Positions 8,347-16,559 of a stretch of DNA of 40,840 nt are shown here, one piece after another. The stretch covers positions 1 through 40,840 of the forward strand of contig JAKFUP010000099.1 of assembly GCA_021732625.1 (NCBI GenBank), in the 5' to 3' direction. A program made the position numbers and the translations under genes. The DNA is from Hyphomicrobiales bacterium. Its GTDB lineage: Bacteria; Pseudomonadota; Alphaproteobacteria; Rhizobiales; Xanthobacteraceae. The notes beneath the pieces are model-generated. The model was not told where the DNA came from. It saw only the letters and a program-made list of their open reading frames with translations, and ran no database searches. The first letter of the stretch is position 1. Each line of letters starts with the position of its first letter.

Positions 8347-8401
8347 GCGCCTGTTGTAGCAGTCCGGCCGGATGCGCGCGACCCCGTTGGGATCGGCGAT
8401 G

Positions 8402-8755
8402 TTACCGGATCGGTCCCTTGAACACGAAGAACGCGCCTAGCGCGATCAGGATGAATCCGATCAAGTGATTCAGTGTGAATTTTTCGCCGAGATACGTCGC
8501 CGAAAATACGGCGAAGACCGAGAGCGTGATGACTTCCTGCATCGCCTTGAGCTCGGCGCCCGAATAGATCGCGCTGCCGTAACGATTGGCTGGCACGGCA
8601 AGGCAATATTCGATCAGCGCGATCGCCCAGCTTGCGAAAATCACGATCCAGAGCGGCTGCTCCTTGAACTTGAGATGGCCGTACCAGGCGAACGTCATAA
8701 AGACGTTCGACATCAACAGAAGGACAACGGGCAGCAGCGGTGCGGGAATGGACAT
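8402..8755 (-). CDS. DUF486 (DMT-like) small membrane protein
   Basis: This 117-residue protein has four predicted membrane helices and the DUF486 landmarks [17 protein letters not shown] near the start, [10 protein letters not shown] in the middle and [14 protein letters not shown] near the end. DUF486 proteins resemble half-size drug/metabolite transporters and presumably work as dimers; no substrate is known to me. It lies 55 bases upstream of aat in the same direction and 36 bases downstream of the signalling cassette. Confidence 0.85.
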   Translation of the reverse strand: MSIPAPLLPVVLLLMSNVFMTFAWYGHLKFKEQPLWIVIFASWAIALIEYCLAVPANRYGSAIYSGAELKAMQEVITLSVFAVFSATYLGEKFTLNHLIGFILIALGAFFVFKGPIR

Positions 8756-8791
8756 CGATGGCTCTCGATACTGGCTTCGATACCGACCGCG

Positions 8792-9880
8792 TCAGCCGGC
8801 GCTCGCGGCCTGTCTGACTTCGGTCACGTGCACGAGCGGAAACTGGATGACGATGCGTGTTCCCTTATGCATGGGATCGCGTTCGAGTGCGGCCTCAAGC
8901 TTTGTCGCCATTGCGCTGATGATGCGCTGGCCCAGCCCGGTCGAACGCGGATCGGCCTTCACCTCAAGCCCGACGCCATTGTCGGTGATGCTCAGTTCAA
9001 CGTCGTTGTTGCGGACCTGCAATTCGACATGAATCGGACCGGAGCCGTCGGGATAGGCATATTTCACAGCGTTCATGACGAGTTCGTTGATCATCATGCC
9101 GATGGCCACTGCGCGGTCCGGATCGATTTCGACAGGTACTGCCTTCAATATGAGCTGCGACATGCGGTTGCCTTCGGTCGAGCGGCGCAAGTCCTCCATC
9201 AAGGCTTCGAGATACTGATTGAGCATCACGGTCTTGAGGTTGTGCGAGGTGTAGAGGCGGCGATGCACCTGCGATACGGCAGTGACGCGGCCCATGGCGT
9301 TTGTCAGCGCGGCCTTCACATCCTCGTCCTGGCTTGAACCCGCCTGAAGATTGAGCAGCGAGGCGATGATTTGCAGGCTGTTGCCGACGCGATGATTGAC
9401 TTCGCGCAGCAGCATCTCGCGCTCCTGCGCCAGCGCCTCGAAGCGGTCGCGAGCCGCACGGATTTCGGCCTCAGCCTCGTCTCGTGCCAACAACAGGCGC
9501 GCACGATCCAGCGCGCCGGTTACTGCGACTTGCAGCAGCGTCACAAAGTGGCCCTGCGTATCCTTGACCAGATAGTCCGCTGCTCCGGCTTTCAGCGCCG
9601 TGACGGCGATCCGGCTGTCCTGCGATGCAGTCACAAACACCACCGGCGGGGCATTGGGGATCGCCTGAATGCGCTCGAGCGTGTCCAACCCGTCGAGCCC
9701 CGGCATATGCTGGTCGAGAGCGACCACGTCGATGCCGCCTTGCTCGATCCGAGCGATACCGGTTTGCCCGTCTGCTGCGTGCTCGAAAACAAACCCGTGC
9801 TTCTTCAGCCCGCGCTCTACCAGCCGGGCGAGGGCCACCTCGTCGTCAATGTAGAGTAGAGTGGGTGCGGTCACGGTCAT
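8792..9880 (-). CDS. Receiver-HWE/HisKA_2 hybrid histidine kinase
   Basis: This 362-residue cytosolic protein combines an N-terminal receiver (about 1-120: acidic pair Asp12-Asp13, phosphoacceptor Asp56 in LDQHMPG, Lys106) with a short coiled linker and a HisKA_2-type kinase. His163 sits in REVNHRVGNSLQIIASLL, the N-box is NELVMNAVKYAYP (265-277), and the G-boxes are DNGVGL (300-305) and STGLGQRI. Such kinases take input through the receiver rather than a sensor domain. The frame is open upstream to 9985, but the ATG at 9880 overlaps the preceding gene's stop as ATGA, the sign of translational coupling, and opens directly into the receiver. It is the last member of a three-gene cascade. Confidence 0.92.
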   Translation of the reverse strand: MTVTAPTLLYIDDEVALARLVERGLKKHGFVFEHAADGQTGIARIEQGGIDVVALDQHMPGLDGLDTLERIQAIPNAPPVVFVTASQDSRIAVTALKAGAADYLVKDTQGHFVTLLQVAVTGALDRARLLLARDEAEAEIRAARDRFEALAQEREMLLREVNHRVGNSLQIIASLLNLQAGSSQDEDVKAALTNAMGRVTAVSQVHRRLYTSHNLKTVMLNQYLEALMEDLRRSTEGNRMSQLILKAVPVEIDPDRAVAIGMMINELVMNAVKYAYPDGSGPIHVELQVRNNDVELSITDNGVGLEVKADPRSTGLGQRIISAMATKLEAALERDPMHKGTRIVIQFPLVHVTEVRQAASAG

Positions 9881-10317
9881 GATTGTGTCGGCGGCACCTG
9901 GATAACGGAAAAGAACAGACCGAGCTGGCGTATGGCGTTGGCGAAACTTTCGTAATTCACCGGCTTGGTAATGTAGACATTGCACCCAAGTTCATAGCAA
10001 CGCTTGATCTCCTGCGCATCGTCAGTGGTGGTCAAAACCACCACCGGAGCGCATTTTAGCTTGGCGTCCTGCTTGACGCGCTTGAGGATGTCGATGCCGG
10101 TCATGTCGGGCAGGTTGAGGTCGAGCAGGATCAGCAACGCTTCGCCGTCCTGCGAGCCGCCACCATTGGCCTTCTCGAACAGGAACTTGACCGCATCGGT
10201 GCCAGTCGTAAACGGCATGATCTCGTTATTGACGCCGGCCCGGCGGATATTGCGCTCGATCAGCCGCGCATGGCCTTCGTCGTCTTCAATCATGATAATT
10301 TTTACAGGAACACTCAC
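9877..10317 (-). CDS. CheY-like single-domain response regulator
   Basis: This 146-residue protein is a lone receiver domain: acidic residues in IEDDEGHARLIERN, phosphoacceptor Asp66 in LLDLNLPDMTG, the Thr/Thr switch in VVLTTTDD, and Lys118 in YITKPV. The style resembles Rcp1-type receivers that partner phytochrome-like or CHASE-domain kinases. The start is GTG at 10317, which overlaps the stop of the upstream kinase as GTGA; its own stop overlaps the next gene's ATG. It probably shuttles phosphate between the two flanking kinases; this is inference from order and overlap. Confidence 0.93.
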   Translation of the reverse strand: MSVPVKIIMIEDDEGHARLIERNIRRAGVNNEIMPFTTGTDAVKFLFEKANGGGSQDGEALLILLDLNLPDMTGIDILKRVKQDAKLKCAPVVVLTTTDDAQEIKRCYELGCNVYITKPVNYESFANAIRQLGLFFSVIQVPPTQS

Positions 10318-11843
10318 GCGGCTTTTCCTCTTTTTTCTGCTGTCCAGTTGATCGGCAAAGTCACCGTAAAGGTACTGCCGTTGTCGAGCTCGGAAGTCAC
10401 GTTCAGGGTCCCGTTAAGCCGGCGGACCAGCGCGCGAACGTGCGCAAGTCCGATACCCTGACCGGGTCTGTCCTGGGCGCCGGCGCGCCGAAACAGGTCG
10501 AAGATCCGCTGATGATCTTTCGGATCGATGCCGCGACCGTTGTCGATCACTTCGACGACGGCGAAGCCGAGTTTGCCGCGGCCGCGGATCAGAACGTCGC
10601 CGGGCTTGCCCGCTTTGAGATACTTCAGTGCATTGTCGATCAGGTTCGAGAAAATCTGCTCGATCGCGAGCCTGTCGCTAGTGATGTCTGGCAATGCCTC
10701 GATCCGGATCGTCGCGTCCGCCTCCGCCGCCTGATGCGCGACGCTGCTGACAATGCCTTGCAGAAATTCGTTAAGGTCAATGTGTTCCGGGCGAAATTCA
10801 CGGCGCCCCTCCCGCGTCAGATTGAGGATCGCGCCAATCAGCCGGTCCATGCGGCCGATCGAGGATTTGATGAAGCCGAGCGCTTCGGTGAACTCGTCGG
10901 AAAGCTTTTTGTCCTCTCCTTCAAGGACAGGTTCTTCGTTGACGGGTTCGATCGCGCGTTCGCCATCACTTGCGATTGCGGTTTTGCTGGCAATGCGCCG
11001 GAAAATATCGCCCCGCAGTTCTTCAAGCTCGCTGGTAAAACCCATGATGTTAACCAGCGGTGAGCGAAGGTCGTGGCTGACGATATAGGCGAAGCGCTGG
11101 ATTTCGTCGTTGGCCTCGCGCAGGTCGGCGGTGCGCTCATCCACGGTGGTTTCAAGATTTGCGTTGTTCTCGCGCAACTGGCGCTCGGCGTTGTCGCGCG
11201 CGCTGAATGCTCGCCGGACTTGCATCAGCGAAAAACCTGCAAGCGCGATGACGATGCCAGATCCGGCAGTAGTGACGATAGCCGCCAGTTGCTGGCTTCG
11301 ATCGGCAGATGTGTTGCGCAACGCGAACAGGCGGTCTTCCTCAGCGCGCATGGTTCGGGAAATTGCAACGATCGCCTGAACGGACTCGCCAGTGTCGCCT
11401 CCGCGGAGGACATCGATGCTGGTGGCGACATCGTTGTTTTTGAGACGATCAATCCCGCGTGCGAACTCCGACATACGCTTTTCAATCGCTTGCCGGAGTT
11501 TGATGCTGTTCTGGACCTGAAAGGGATTGTCACTGGTCAGCTCGGCAAGTTTGTCGACAGCGGGCAGGATCAACGCCGAAGCTGTTTCATATTCGCTCAG
11601 AAATTGCGGGCCCGGCGACAGCAGGTAGGCGCGGGTCGCGCTTTCAGCACGCCGGATTTCGAGCAGCACCGTCGCAATTTGATTCTGCACCTCGACGGTA
11701 TGCACGATCCAGTCCGCGTCATCGCGTGACTTGTAGACAAAGAAAATCGAGGCCGCGCTGATTGCGATCAGCACGGCAAGCCCAAGTGACAAAATGACCA
11801 TTTGCGACGAGCCGAACCGCCGCAACGCAAGTGCGCCCACCAA
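10314..11843 (-). CDS. CHASE3-domain membrane sensor histidine kinase
   Basis: This 509-residue kinase has a membrane helix at about 15-37, a CHASE3-like periplasmic helical domain (about 38-187, with the AESATRAYLLSP motif), a second helix at about 188-207, a coiled coil, and a HisKA domain with His257 in FAYIVSHDLRSPL. The ATPase part has N-box FSNLIDNALKY, DNGRGI and GQGIGL. The dimerisation domain carries an unusual acidic insert at about 283-318. Its stop overlaps the response regulator start (GTGA). The sensor reads an unknown periplasmic or membrane signal and starts the cassette. The gene lies 122 bases downstream of accC. Confidence 0.93.
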   Translation of the reverse strand: MVGALALRRFGSSQMVILSLGLAVLIAISAASIFFVYKSRDDADWIVHTVEVQNQIATVLLEIRRAESATRAYLLSPGPQFLSEYETASALILPAVDKLAELTSDNPFQVQNSIKLRQAIEKRMSEFARGIDRLKNNDVATSIDVLRGGDTGESVQAIVAISRTMRAEEDRLFALRNTSADRSQQLAAIVTTAGSGIVIALAGFSLMQVRRAFSARDNAERQLRENNANLETTVDERTADLREANDEIQRFAYIVSHDLRSPLVNIMGFTSELEELRGDIFRRIASKTAIASDGERAIEPVNEEPVLEGEDKKLSDEFTEALGFIKSSIGRMDRLIGAILNLTREGRREFRPEHIDLNEFLQGIVSSVAHQAAEADATIRIEALPDITSDRLAIEQIFSNLIDNALKYLKAGKPGDVLIRGRGKLGFAVVEVIDNGRGIDPKDHQRIFDLFRRAGAQDRPGQGIGLAHVRALVRRLNGTLNVTSELDNGSTFTVTLPINWTAEKRGKAA

Positions 11844-11935
11844 GTGCTACAAGTCTCCGAAATGTCTTCGATGGCGTAAGGGGATAACCAGTCGTGCACA
11901 ATCTATGCAGACAGAAAACGCAGCGTGTGAGGCAA

Positions 11936-11953
11936 AGTTCCAAGACTGGAACT
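11936..11953 (-). terminator. Possible terminator after accC
   Basis: A 7-bp stem (AGTTCCA 11936-11942 with TGGAACT 11947-11953, loop of four) lies just past the accC stop. Read on the minus strand it is followed by only TTTG, so termination is likely weak and accC transcripts may read into the kinase gene. Confidence 0.4.
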
Positions 11954-11965
11954 GGATATTAGATA

Positions 11966-13318
11966 TTATTTTAACGGTTCGCTGGCGGCCAAATACTGTT
12001 CAAGCCAGTGAATATGGTAGTCGCCGTCGATGATGCCGGGCTCGCGCACCAGATTGCGGAACAGAGGTAGCGTGGTCTCGATGCCATCGACCACCATTTC
12101 GTCGAGCGCCCGGCGCAGCCGCATCAGACATTCGCCGCGCGTCTTGCCATGAACGATGAGCTTGCCGACCAATGAGTCGTAGTAAGGCGGTATCACATAA
12201 CCTTGATAGACGGCGGAATCGATCCGCACGCCTAGACCGCCCGGCGGATGGTATTGCGTGATCTTGCCCGGTGAGGGGCGAAAGGTGATGGGGTTTTCCG
12301 CGTTGACGCGGCATTCTATAGCATGGCCGCTGATCGTGATTTCATCTTGCCGTGCCGGTAGCTCGCCGCCGGCGGCGACGCGAATTTGCTCAAGCACGAG
12401 ATCGATGCCGGTTATCATCTCGGTGACTGGATGTTCGACCTGAATGCGTGTGTTCATTTCGATGAAGTAGAACTCGTTGTCCTCGTAAAGGAATTCCACC
12501 GTGCCGGCGCCGAGATACTTCATATCCTGCATCGCCTTGGCGACGGTCCCGCCAATCTTTGCACGTGCCGCTGCGTCGAGCACAGGCGAGGGGCCTTCTT
12601 CCCAAACCTTCTGATGCCGGCGTTGTAGCGAGCAATCGCGTTCGCCCAGATGGATCGCACCGCCGCGACCATCGCCGAGGACCTGGATTTCGATATGCCG
12701 CGGCTTGGAGAGATATTTCTCCATGTACACTGATGCATCGCCGAATGCAGACTTGGCTTCGGAGCCAGCGGTCTGGATTGCGGTGATCAGGTCGGCCTCG
12801 GTTTGCGCCACCTTCATGCCGCGTCCGCCGCCACCGGCTGCCGCCTTGATCAGGACAGGGAAACCGATTTCGCGCGCAATCGCCATTGCATCGTCTTCGG
12901 GACCGACGCCGCCGTCGGAGCCCGGCACGACGGGAATGCCAAGTTTTTTCGCTGTGCGCTTGGCCTCGATCTTGTCGCCCATCAGGCGGATATGCTCAGG
13001 CTTAGGACCGATGAAATGCAGATTGTGGTCGCCGAGAATTTCGGCAAAGCGCGCATTTTCCGACAAGAAGCCGTAGCCGGGATGCACCGCGTCGGCGCCG
13101 GTGATTTCGCAGGCGGCCAGCAATGCGGGAATGTTAAGATAACTGTCTTTCGACGGCGGCGGGCCGATGCAGACGCTCTCGTCAGCGAGGCGCACATGCA
13201 TCGCGTCCGCATCGGCGGTTGAGTGCACGGCCACCGTGGCAATACCGAGCTCCTTACACGCGCGCAGGATGCGCAGTGCGATCTCGCCGCGATTGGCTAT
13301 GAGAATTTTATCGAACAT
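11966..13318 (-). CDS. accC: Biotin carboxylase, acetyl-CoA carboxylase subunit
   Basis: This 450-residue protein is full length. It starts [16 protein letters not shown], has the [11 protein letters not shown] motif near 79-89, the ATP-grasp glycine loop AGGGGRGMK near 161-169, and [14 protein letters not shown] carrying metal-binding and catalytic residues. It carboxylates the biotin on AccB with ATP and bicarbonate, the first half-reaction of fatty acid synthesis. It sits 27 bases after accB on the same strand, the standard accBC operon. Confidence 0.98.
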   Translation of the reverse strand: MFDKILIANRGEIALRILRACKELGIATVAVHSTADADAMHVRLADESVCIGPPPSKDSYLNIPALLAACEITGADAVHPGYGFLSENARFAEILGDHNLHFIGPKPEHIRLMGDKIEAKRTAKKLGIPVVPGSDGGVGPEDDAMAIAREIGFPVLIKAAAGGGGRGMKVAQTEADLITAIQTAGSEAKSAFGDASVYMEKYLSKPRHIEIQVLGDGRGGAIHLGERDCSLQRRHQKVWEEGPSPVLDAAARAKIGGTVAKAMQDMKYLGAGTVEFLYEDNEFYFIEMNTRIQVEHPVTEMITGIDLVLEQIRVAAGGELPARQDEITISGHAIECRVNAENPITFRPSPGKITQYHPPGGLGVRIDSAVYQGYVIPPYYDSLVGKLIVHGKTRGECLMRLRRALDEMVVDGIETTLPLFRNLVREPGIIDGDYHIHWLEQYLAASEPLK

Positions 13319-13345
13319 GAGCGCCTTGCGGCTGACCGTTTGTGG

Positions 13346-13843
13346 TTACTCGATGACGACGAGTGGCTCGCCGAACTCGACCGGCTGGCCGTCTTCGACA
13401 AGAATCTGCGTCACGGTGCCGGTACGCGGCGAGGGGATCTGGTTCATCGTTTTCATGGCTTCGATAATGAGCAAGGTATCGCCGGCCTTCACCTTGCTGC
13501 CGACATCGATGAACGGTTTTGCGCCAGGCTCTGCTGCCATATAGGCGGTGCCCACCATCGGCGACGGCACAGTGCCCGGATGTCTCGCCGTATCAGCAGG
13601 AGCAGCGGCAGCAACAACGGTCGCTGCGGCGGTGCTCTGAGCATGAGCCACTGGCATCGCTGCAATCGAGATGTTACGCGCAACACGCACGCGCAAACCG
13701 GCACGCTCGATCTCGATTTCCGAAAGGTTGGTCTCGTCGAGAAGGGCCGCGAGTTCGCGAACCAGTTCGCGTTCACTGGACATTTTTGATGCGCTCGCTT
13801 CCTCGGTCGATGCGGAAGACTTGTCTTGCGGCTGGCGTGCCAT
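13346..13843 (-). CDS. accB: Biotin carboxyl carrier protein
   Basis: This 165-residue protein has an N-terminal helical part (about 20-60), an Ala/Pro-rich flexible linker (about 62-92) and the biotinyl domain, with the biotinylation site Lys131 in EAMKTMN and the protruding thumb region typical of acetyl-CoA carboxylase BCCPs. The first 20 residues are a polar extension. An internal ATG at residue 21 ([11 protein letters not shown]) would also give a complete protein, so the true start is not certain. It passes carboxyl groups from AccC to the AccAD transferase. It lies 46 bases after aroQ, within one likely operon. Confidence 0.97.
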   Translation of the reverse strand: MARQPQDKSSASTEEASASKMSSERELVRELAALLDETNLSEIEIERAGLRVRVARNISIAAMPVAHAQSTAAATVVAAAAPADTARHPGTVPSPMVGTAYMAAEPGAKPFIDVGSKVKAGDTLLIIEAMKTMNQIPSPRTGTVTQILVEDGQPVEFGEPLVVIE

Positions 13844-13889
13844 GGGTCGATCCGAAACTTTCTGAATATTGCATCATGGATGTCGAACT

Positions 13890-14345
13890 TTACGATTTCG
13901 CGGCAGCGCCGATGCGTGCTGCGAGACCATTGATCGCGAGTCTGTAACCGTCGATGCCAAACCCGGCGAGCGTCGCAAATGCTGCCCTGGCTACGAACGA
14001 ATGATGGCGAAACGGCTCACGGGCGTGGACATTGGTGATATGCACTTCCACCGTCGGCAATTTCACGCCGGTCAGCGCATCGTGAATGGCGATCGATGTA
14101 TGGGAGTAGCCGCCTGCATTGATCACGATGCCCGCCGCTTGCTTCGTGCCCGCCTCATGAATTAAATCGATCAGCTCACCTTCGCTATTGGATTGGCGGC
14201 AGTCAGCTGTAAACCCGTGCTGAGCCGCTGTGTCCCGGCATAATGCCTCGACATCCTTGAGAGTTGCGCGTCCGTAGGTCTCGGGCTCACGGGTACCGAG
14301 GAGATTGAGGTTCGGTCCGTTGAGCACGTAGATTGTCTTGGCCAT
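13890..14345 (-). CDS. aroQ: Type II 3-dehydroquinate dehydratase
   Basis: This 151-residue enzyme is full length for the type II family, with the signature [19 protein letters not shown]: Arg19 and the catalytic Tyr24 on the mobile loop. It also has NAGGYSHTS (76-84) and the catalytic His102 in VEVHITN. It dehydrates 3-dehydroquinate to 3-dehydroshikimate in the shikimate pathway and normally forms dodecamers. It heads the aroQ-accB-accC unit, an arrangement common in alphaproteobacteria. Confidence 0.98.
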   Translation of the reverse strand: MAKTIYVLNGPNLNLLGTREPETYGRATLKDVEALCRDTAAQHGFTADCRQSNSEGELIDLIHEAGTKQAAGIVINAGGYSHTSIAIHDALTGVKLPTVEVHITNVHAREPFRHHSFVARAAFATLAGFGIDGYRLAINGLAARIGAAAKS

Positions 14346-14390
14346 TCAATGGTCCGGCGATGTGTGAGGTTCAGCGCGGCGAAGCCCACG

Positions 14391-14410
14391 TTCGGGGTTA
14401 TTCGGGGTTA
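14391..14410. repeat. Two tandem copies of a 10-bp unit
   Basis: TTCGGGGTTA occurs twice in a row (14391-14400 and 14401-14410), 46 bases upstream of the aroQ start. It may be a regulator site or a slippage product; no known operator matches. Confidence 0.8.
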
Positions 14411-14675
14411 TAAGTAACCTCACCGGGCAGGGGAAGCCTCCAAAGAGGCTGCAATCACGGCCAAAATCGGGTTTTTGGCGAGAAACCACCCCTAGCCGGG
14501 GCTAACTGATCGTTAACCAATTCTTAACCTTGGCATTTCCGCGACCGGCAAATAGCCGCCGGAGTGACAGCAGGGTTTGCCGAAACACGATCGGCAAGGC
14601 CTGTATACGCGAAAGGATTTCAGGCCGTACTTTTCAAGCCGTTTTCGGCTGAAGCGGTGTTTGATCGACGCCCCT

Positions 14676-14720
14676 TCTGTCCATGTCAGATCTGTCCATG
14701 TCAGATCTGTCCATGTCAGA
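14676..14720. repeat. Three perfect tandem copies of a 15-bp repeat
   Basis: TCTGTCCATGTCAGA is repeated without any change at 14676-14690, 14691-14705 and 14706-14720. Perfect identity suggests a recent expansion. The third copy contains the stop codon of the small minus-strand open frame at 14716-14907. Confidence 0.95.
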
Positions 14721-14907
14721 CCACCAGCCGAACGATCACCGATCCGACGATGACCAAAATCGCGATCATGGCAAAAGGAAACCAGACGTTGCCACGCGTT
14801 GGATGCTTGACCAATTTCCATTTTGAACGATGAACCGCGGTACTAAACAATAACGGAAAAATACGCACGTGCAGATCGATGGTTTCATTTGCGTTAGGTA
14901 TTTTCAA
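14716..14907 (-). CDS. Candidate small membrane protein
   Basis: This frame would encode 63 residues. The first half is polar with a basic patch (HRSKWKLVKHPTRGN); the end is a strongly hydrophobic helix (WFPFAMIAILVIVGSVIV) followed by RLVV. That resembles a C-tail-anchored single-span peptide. There is no good Shine-Dalgarno sequence before the ATG at 14907 and I recognise no family, so it may be chance. Its stop codon lies in the first unit (as read) of the 15-bp tandem repeat. Confidence 0.35.
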   Translation of the reverse strand: MKIPNANETIDLHVRIFPLLFSTAVHRSKWKLVKHPTRGNVWFPFAMIAILVIVGSVIVRLVV

Positions 14908-15066
14908 TTTTTAATCTGCGCGCGCAACTCATGAAACCTTTCCCGTGCCCGTGGCGTAGTTGCCGCATCGGTTAAGCGACCGCACTTTTGCGAATGTCGC
15001 AGCGCTGTGGTTGCTTTCGGCGGATGGCCGCCGGAGTTCCTTATCAATTCAATCGGGAGACGATCA

Positions 15067-15618
15067 ATGTCAAAGCGTATTGCAATGTTGTCTGCGGCCG
15101 CCTTCGGTGCGCTGCTCGTGACCGGTGCGGTGACTGCGCCTGCTTTTGCTAAAGAGAAGACGGTTCAAGTCGGCGGCGCGCCGATGTATCCGTCGAAGAA
15201 CATCGTCCAGAATGCGGTCAATTCGAAGGATCACACCACGCTCGTTGCCGCCGTGAAGGCTGCAGGCCTCGTTGATACGCTGTCGGGCGCAGGTCCGTTC
15301 ACCGTATTCGCTCCGACCAACGCGGCATTCGGCAAGCTGCCGAAGGGCACTGTCGAGACACTGGTGAAGCCGGAGAACAAGGCGACCTTGACCAAGATTC
15401 TGACATACCATGTTGTCCCGGGCCGTGTCGCTGCTGCCGACCTGAAGGATGGTCAGAAGCTCACAACCGTTGCCGGCGAAACGCTGACGGTGAAGAAGGC
15501 TGGCGGCAAGGTGCAGTTGGTCGACGCCAAGGGCGGTGTCTCGACTGTGACGATCCCGAACGTCTTCCAGTCGAATGGTGTAATTCACGTCGTCAACACC
15601 GTGCTGTTGCCGGGCTAA
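15067..15618 (+). CDS. Secreted fasciclin-domain protein
   Basis: This 183-residue protein has a signal peptide (residues 1-28, ending APAFA) and one complete FAS1 domain: DHTTLVAAVKAAGLVDTLSGAGPFTVFAPTN followed by AFGKLP and LTKILTYHVVPG, and the closing NGVIHVVNTVLLP (H2 and H1 boxes). Such single-domain proteins act in adhesion or surface interactions in bacteria. The ATG at 15067 is chosen over the longer frame (from 15007) because GGGAGA lies just upstream and the signal peptide begins here. A strong terminator follows. Confidence 0.93.
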   Translation: MSKRIAMLSAAAFGALLVTGAVTAPAFAKEKTVQVGGAPMYPSKNIVQNAVNSKDHTTLVAAVKAAGLVDTLSGAGPFTVFAPTNAAFGKLPKGTVETLVKPENKATLTKILTYHVVPGRVAAADLKDGQKLTTVAGETLTVKKAGGKVQLVDAKGGVSTVTIPNVFQSNGVIHVVNTVLLPG

Positions 15619-15644
15619 TAGCTCCCCGCAGAGCCCTGCAATAA

Positions 15645-15674
15645 AACCCCGCTCTCGTTGCCGAGGGCGGGGTT
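15645..15674. terminator. Intrinsic terminator shared by convergent genes
   Basis: A 13-bp stem (15645-15657 with 15662-15674; one G-U pair) with a TTGC loop is followed by TATTTTTTG on the plus strand. The A-rich flank at 15641-15646 can serve the convergent DUF1236 gene. This is a textbook rho-independent terminator. Confidence 0.9.
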
Positions 15675-15691
15675 ATTTTTTGTGCGAGAGT

Positions 15692-16366
15692 TTAAGCCTC
15701 AAGGACCGCGACGATCTCGAGCGTGCGCGGGTTCACGACGATGATTTCGTCGCGGACGAGGAAATACTCATAACCGCGCCAGTCCGGATAGATCGAGATG
15801 ATCTGGGCGGGCAACGGATAGAACGAGACGCCGGCACGTGGCACGCGCGTGCCGACCGAGATCGAGAAGTTGACGTTGGTCGTCTGCTTCACGTTCTGCT
15901 GCTTGATCACCGTACGAATCTGCGTGCGTTGTTCGGTTGAAATCTTCGAGCCTGCGCCGGCCTGACCAGTGGTCTTGGGTTCAGCCTTCTGATCCTGTGC
16001 AGCCTTGTCCGGCGCAGATTTGGTACCCGACGGGGTGTCTGCCTTCGTGGCGTTCGGCTGTTTGGTGTCCGGACTTGTGTCCTGGGCGCGCTGGTTCGGC
16101 TGAGCGCCTTCACGCTGCCCGCGGTCACCCGACTGCGACGATTTCAAACCATCGGATTTCGTGGCGTCAGAAGCCGACGGACGATCACCGCGATTCATCG
16201 CACCGCCGGAAGGTGGGGCACCGCCTGAAGGCTGGCTTGTTGCCGCTGGAGGTGCGTTTGGCGCAGCGCCCTGCGAACCGCCTCCTGGTCCCTGTGCGCC
16301 GGCAAGACCGGTTGTGAAAACAAGTGCGGCTGCGGCCGCCGACATCATCATCAGTGTCTTCTTCAT
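15692..16366 (-). CDS. Secreted DUF1236 protein
   Basis: This 224-residue protein has a signal peptide (1-25, MKKTLMMMSAAAAALVFTTG then LAGAQ), a long disordered region (about 26-140) rich in Gly, Pro, Ser, Gln and Lys, and a C-terminal DUF1236 domain (about 140-222), with STEQRTQIRTVIKQQNV, VNFSISVGTRVP and the ending YEYFLVRDEIIVVNPRTLEIVAVL. DUF1236 proteins are abundant and periplasmic in Bradyrhizobiaceae; their function is not known to me. It converges on the fasciclin gene and shares its terminator. Confidence 0.88.
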   Translation of the reverse strand: MKKTLMMMSAAAAALVFTTGLAGAQGPGGGSQGAAPNAPPAATSQPSGGAPPSGGAMNRGDRPSASDATKSDGLKSSQSGDRGQREGAQPNQRAQDTSPDTKQPNATKADTPSGTKSAPDKAAQDQKAEPKTTGQAGAGSKISTEQRTQIRTVIKQQNVKQTTNVNFSISVGTRVPRAGVSFYPLPAQIISIYPDWRGYEYFLVRDEIIVVNPRTLEIVAVLEA

Positions 16367-16455
16367 GAAAAGTCCTCCTCATAATCCCTGCGGCCCGACA
16401 ACGGGGATAGAGGAGGCTCGTTCCAGCGATACGCGTGTTTCTTGCCAGAAATATG

Positions 16456-16489
16456 AATGCCCATTCATCGGGCATGATGAATGGGCATT
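16456..16489 (-). terminator. Perfect 14-bp hairpin downstream of dsbA-like gene
   Basis: AATGCCCATTCATC (16456-16469) pairs perfectly with 16476-16489 around the loop GGGCAT. It lies 70 bases past the DsbA-family gene stop and 90 bases before the DUF1236 start (minus strand). Read on the minus strand it is followed by CATATTTCTGG, so termination is plausible though the U-tract is poor. An operator role is the alternative. Confidence 0.5.
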
Positions 16490-16559
16490 GGGGGGAGCAG
16501 GTGTTCAGGGACTCAAAACGTAGATTCTTCAAAACGATCCAGCACGGGTGCCGGACAAA

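Larger units (their letters stand above)
14346..15066. other. Intergenic region upstream of aroQ and the fasciclin gene
   Basis: This 0.7-kb divergent region holds the promoters of aroQ (minus) and the fasciclin gene (plus). It contains a tandem duplication of TTCGGGGTTA, a 6-bp hairpin (AGCCTC 14435-14440 with GAGGCT 14445-14450), a perfect triple 15-bp repeat, and one small candidate gene on the minus strand, all listed separately where notable. The rest shows no recognisable gene. Confidence 0.5.

Noticed and set aside
8465-9337. Plus-strand frame of 290 residues
   Set aside because: Antisense to the DUF486 and HisKA_2 kinase genes; no domain seen.
14513-14821. Minus-strand frame of 102 residues with a triple DLTWT peptide repeat
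   Set aside because: The peptide repeat is just the translated 15-bp DNA repeat, and the remainder is low-quality, Cys/Arg-rich sequence; the overlapping 63-residue frame is the better candidate.
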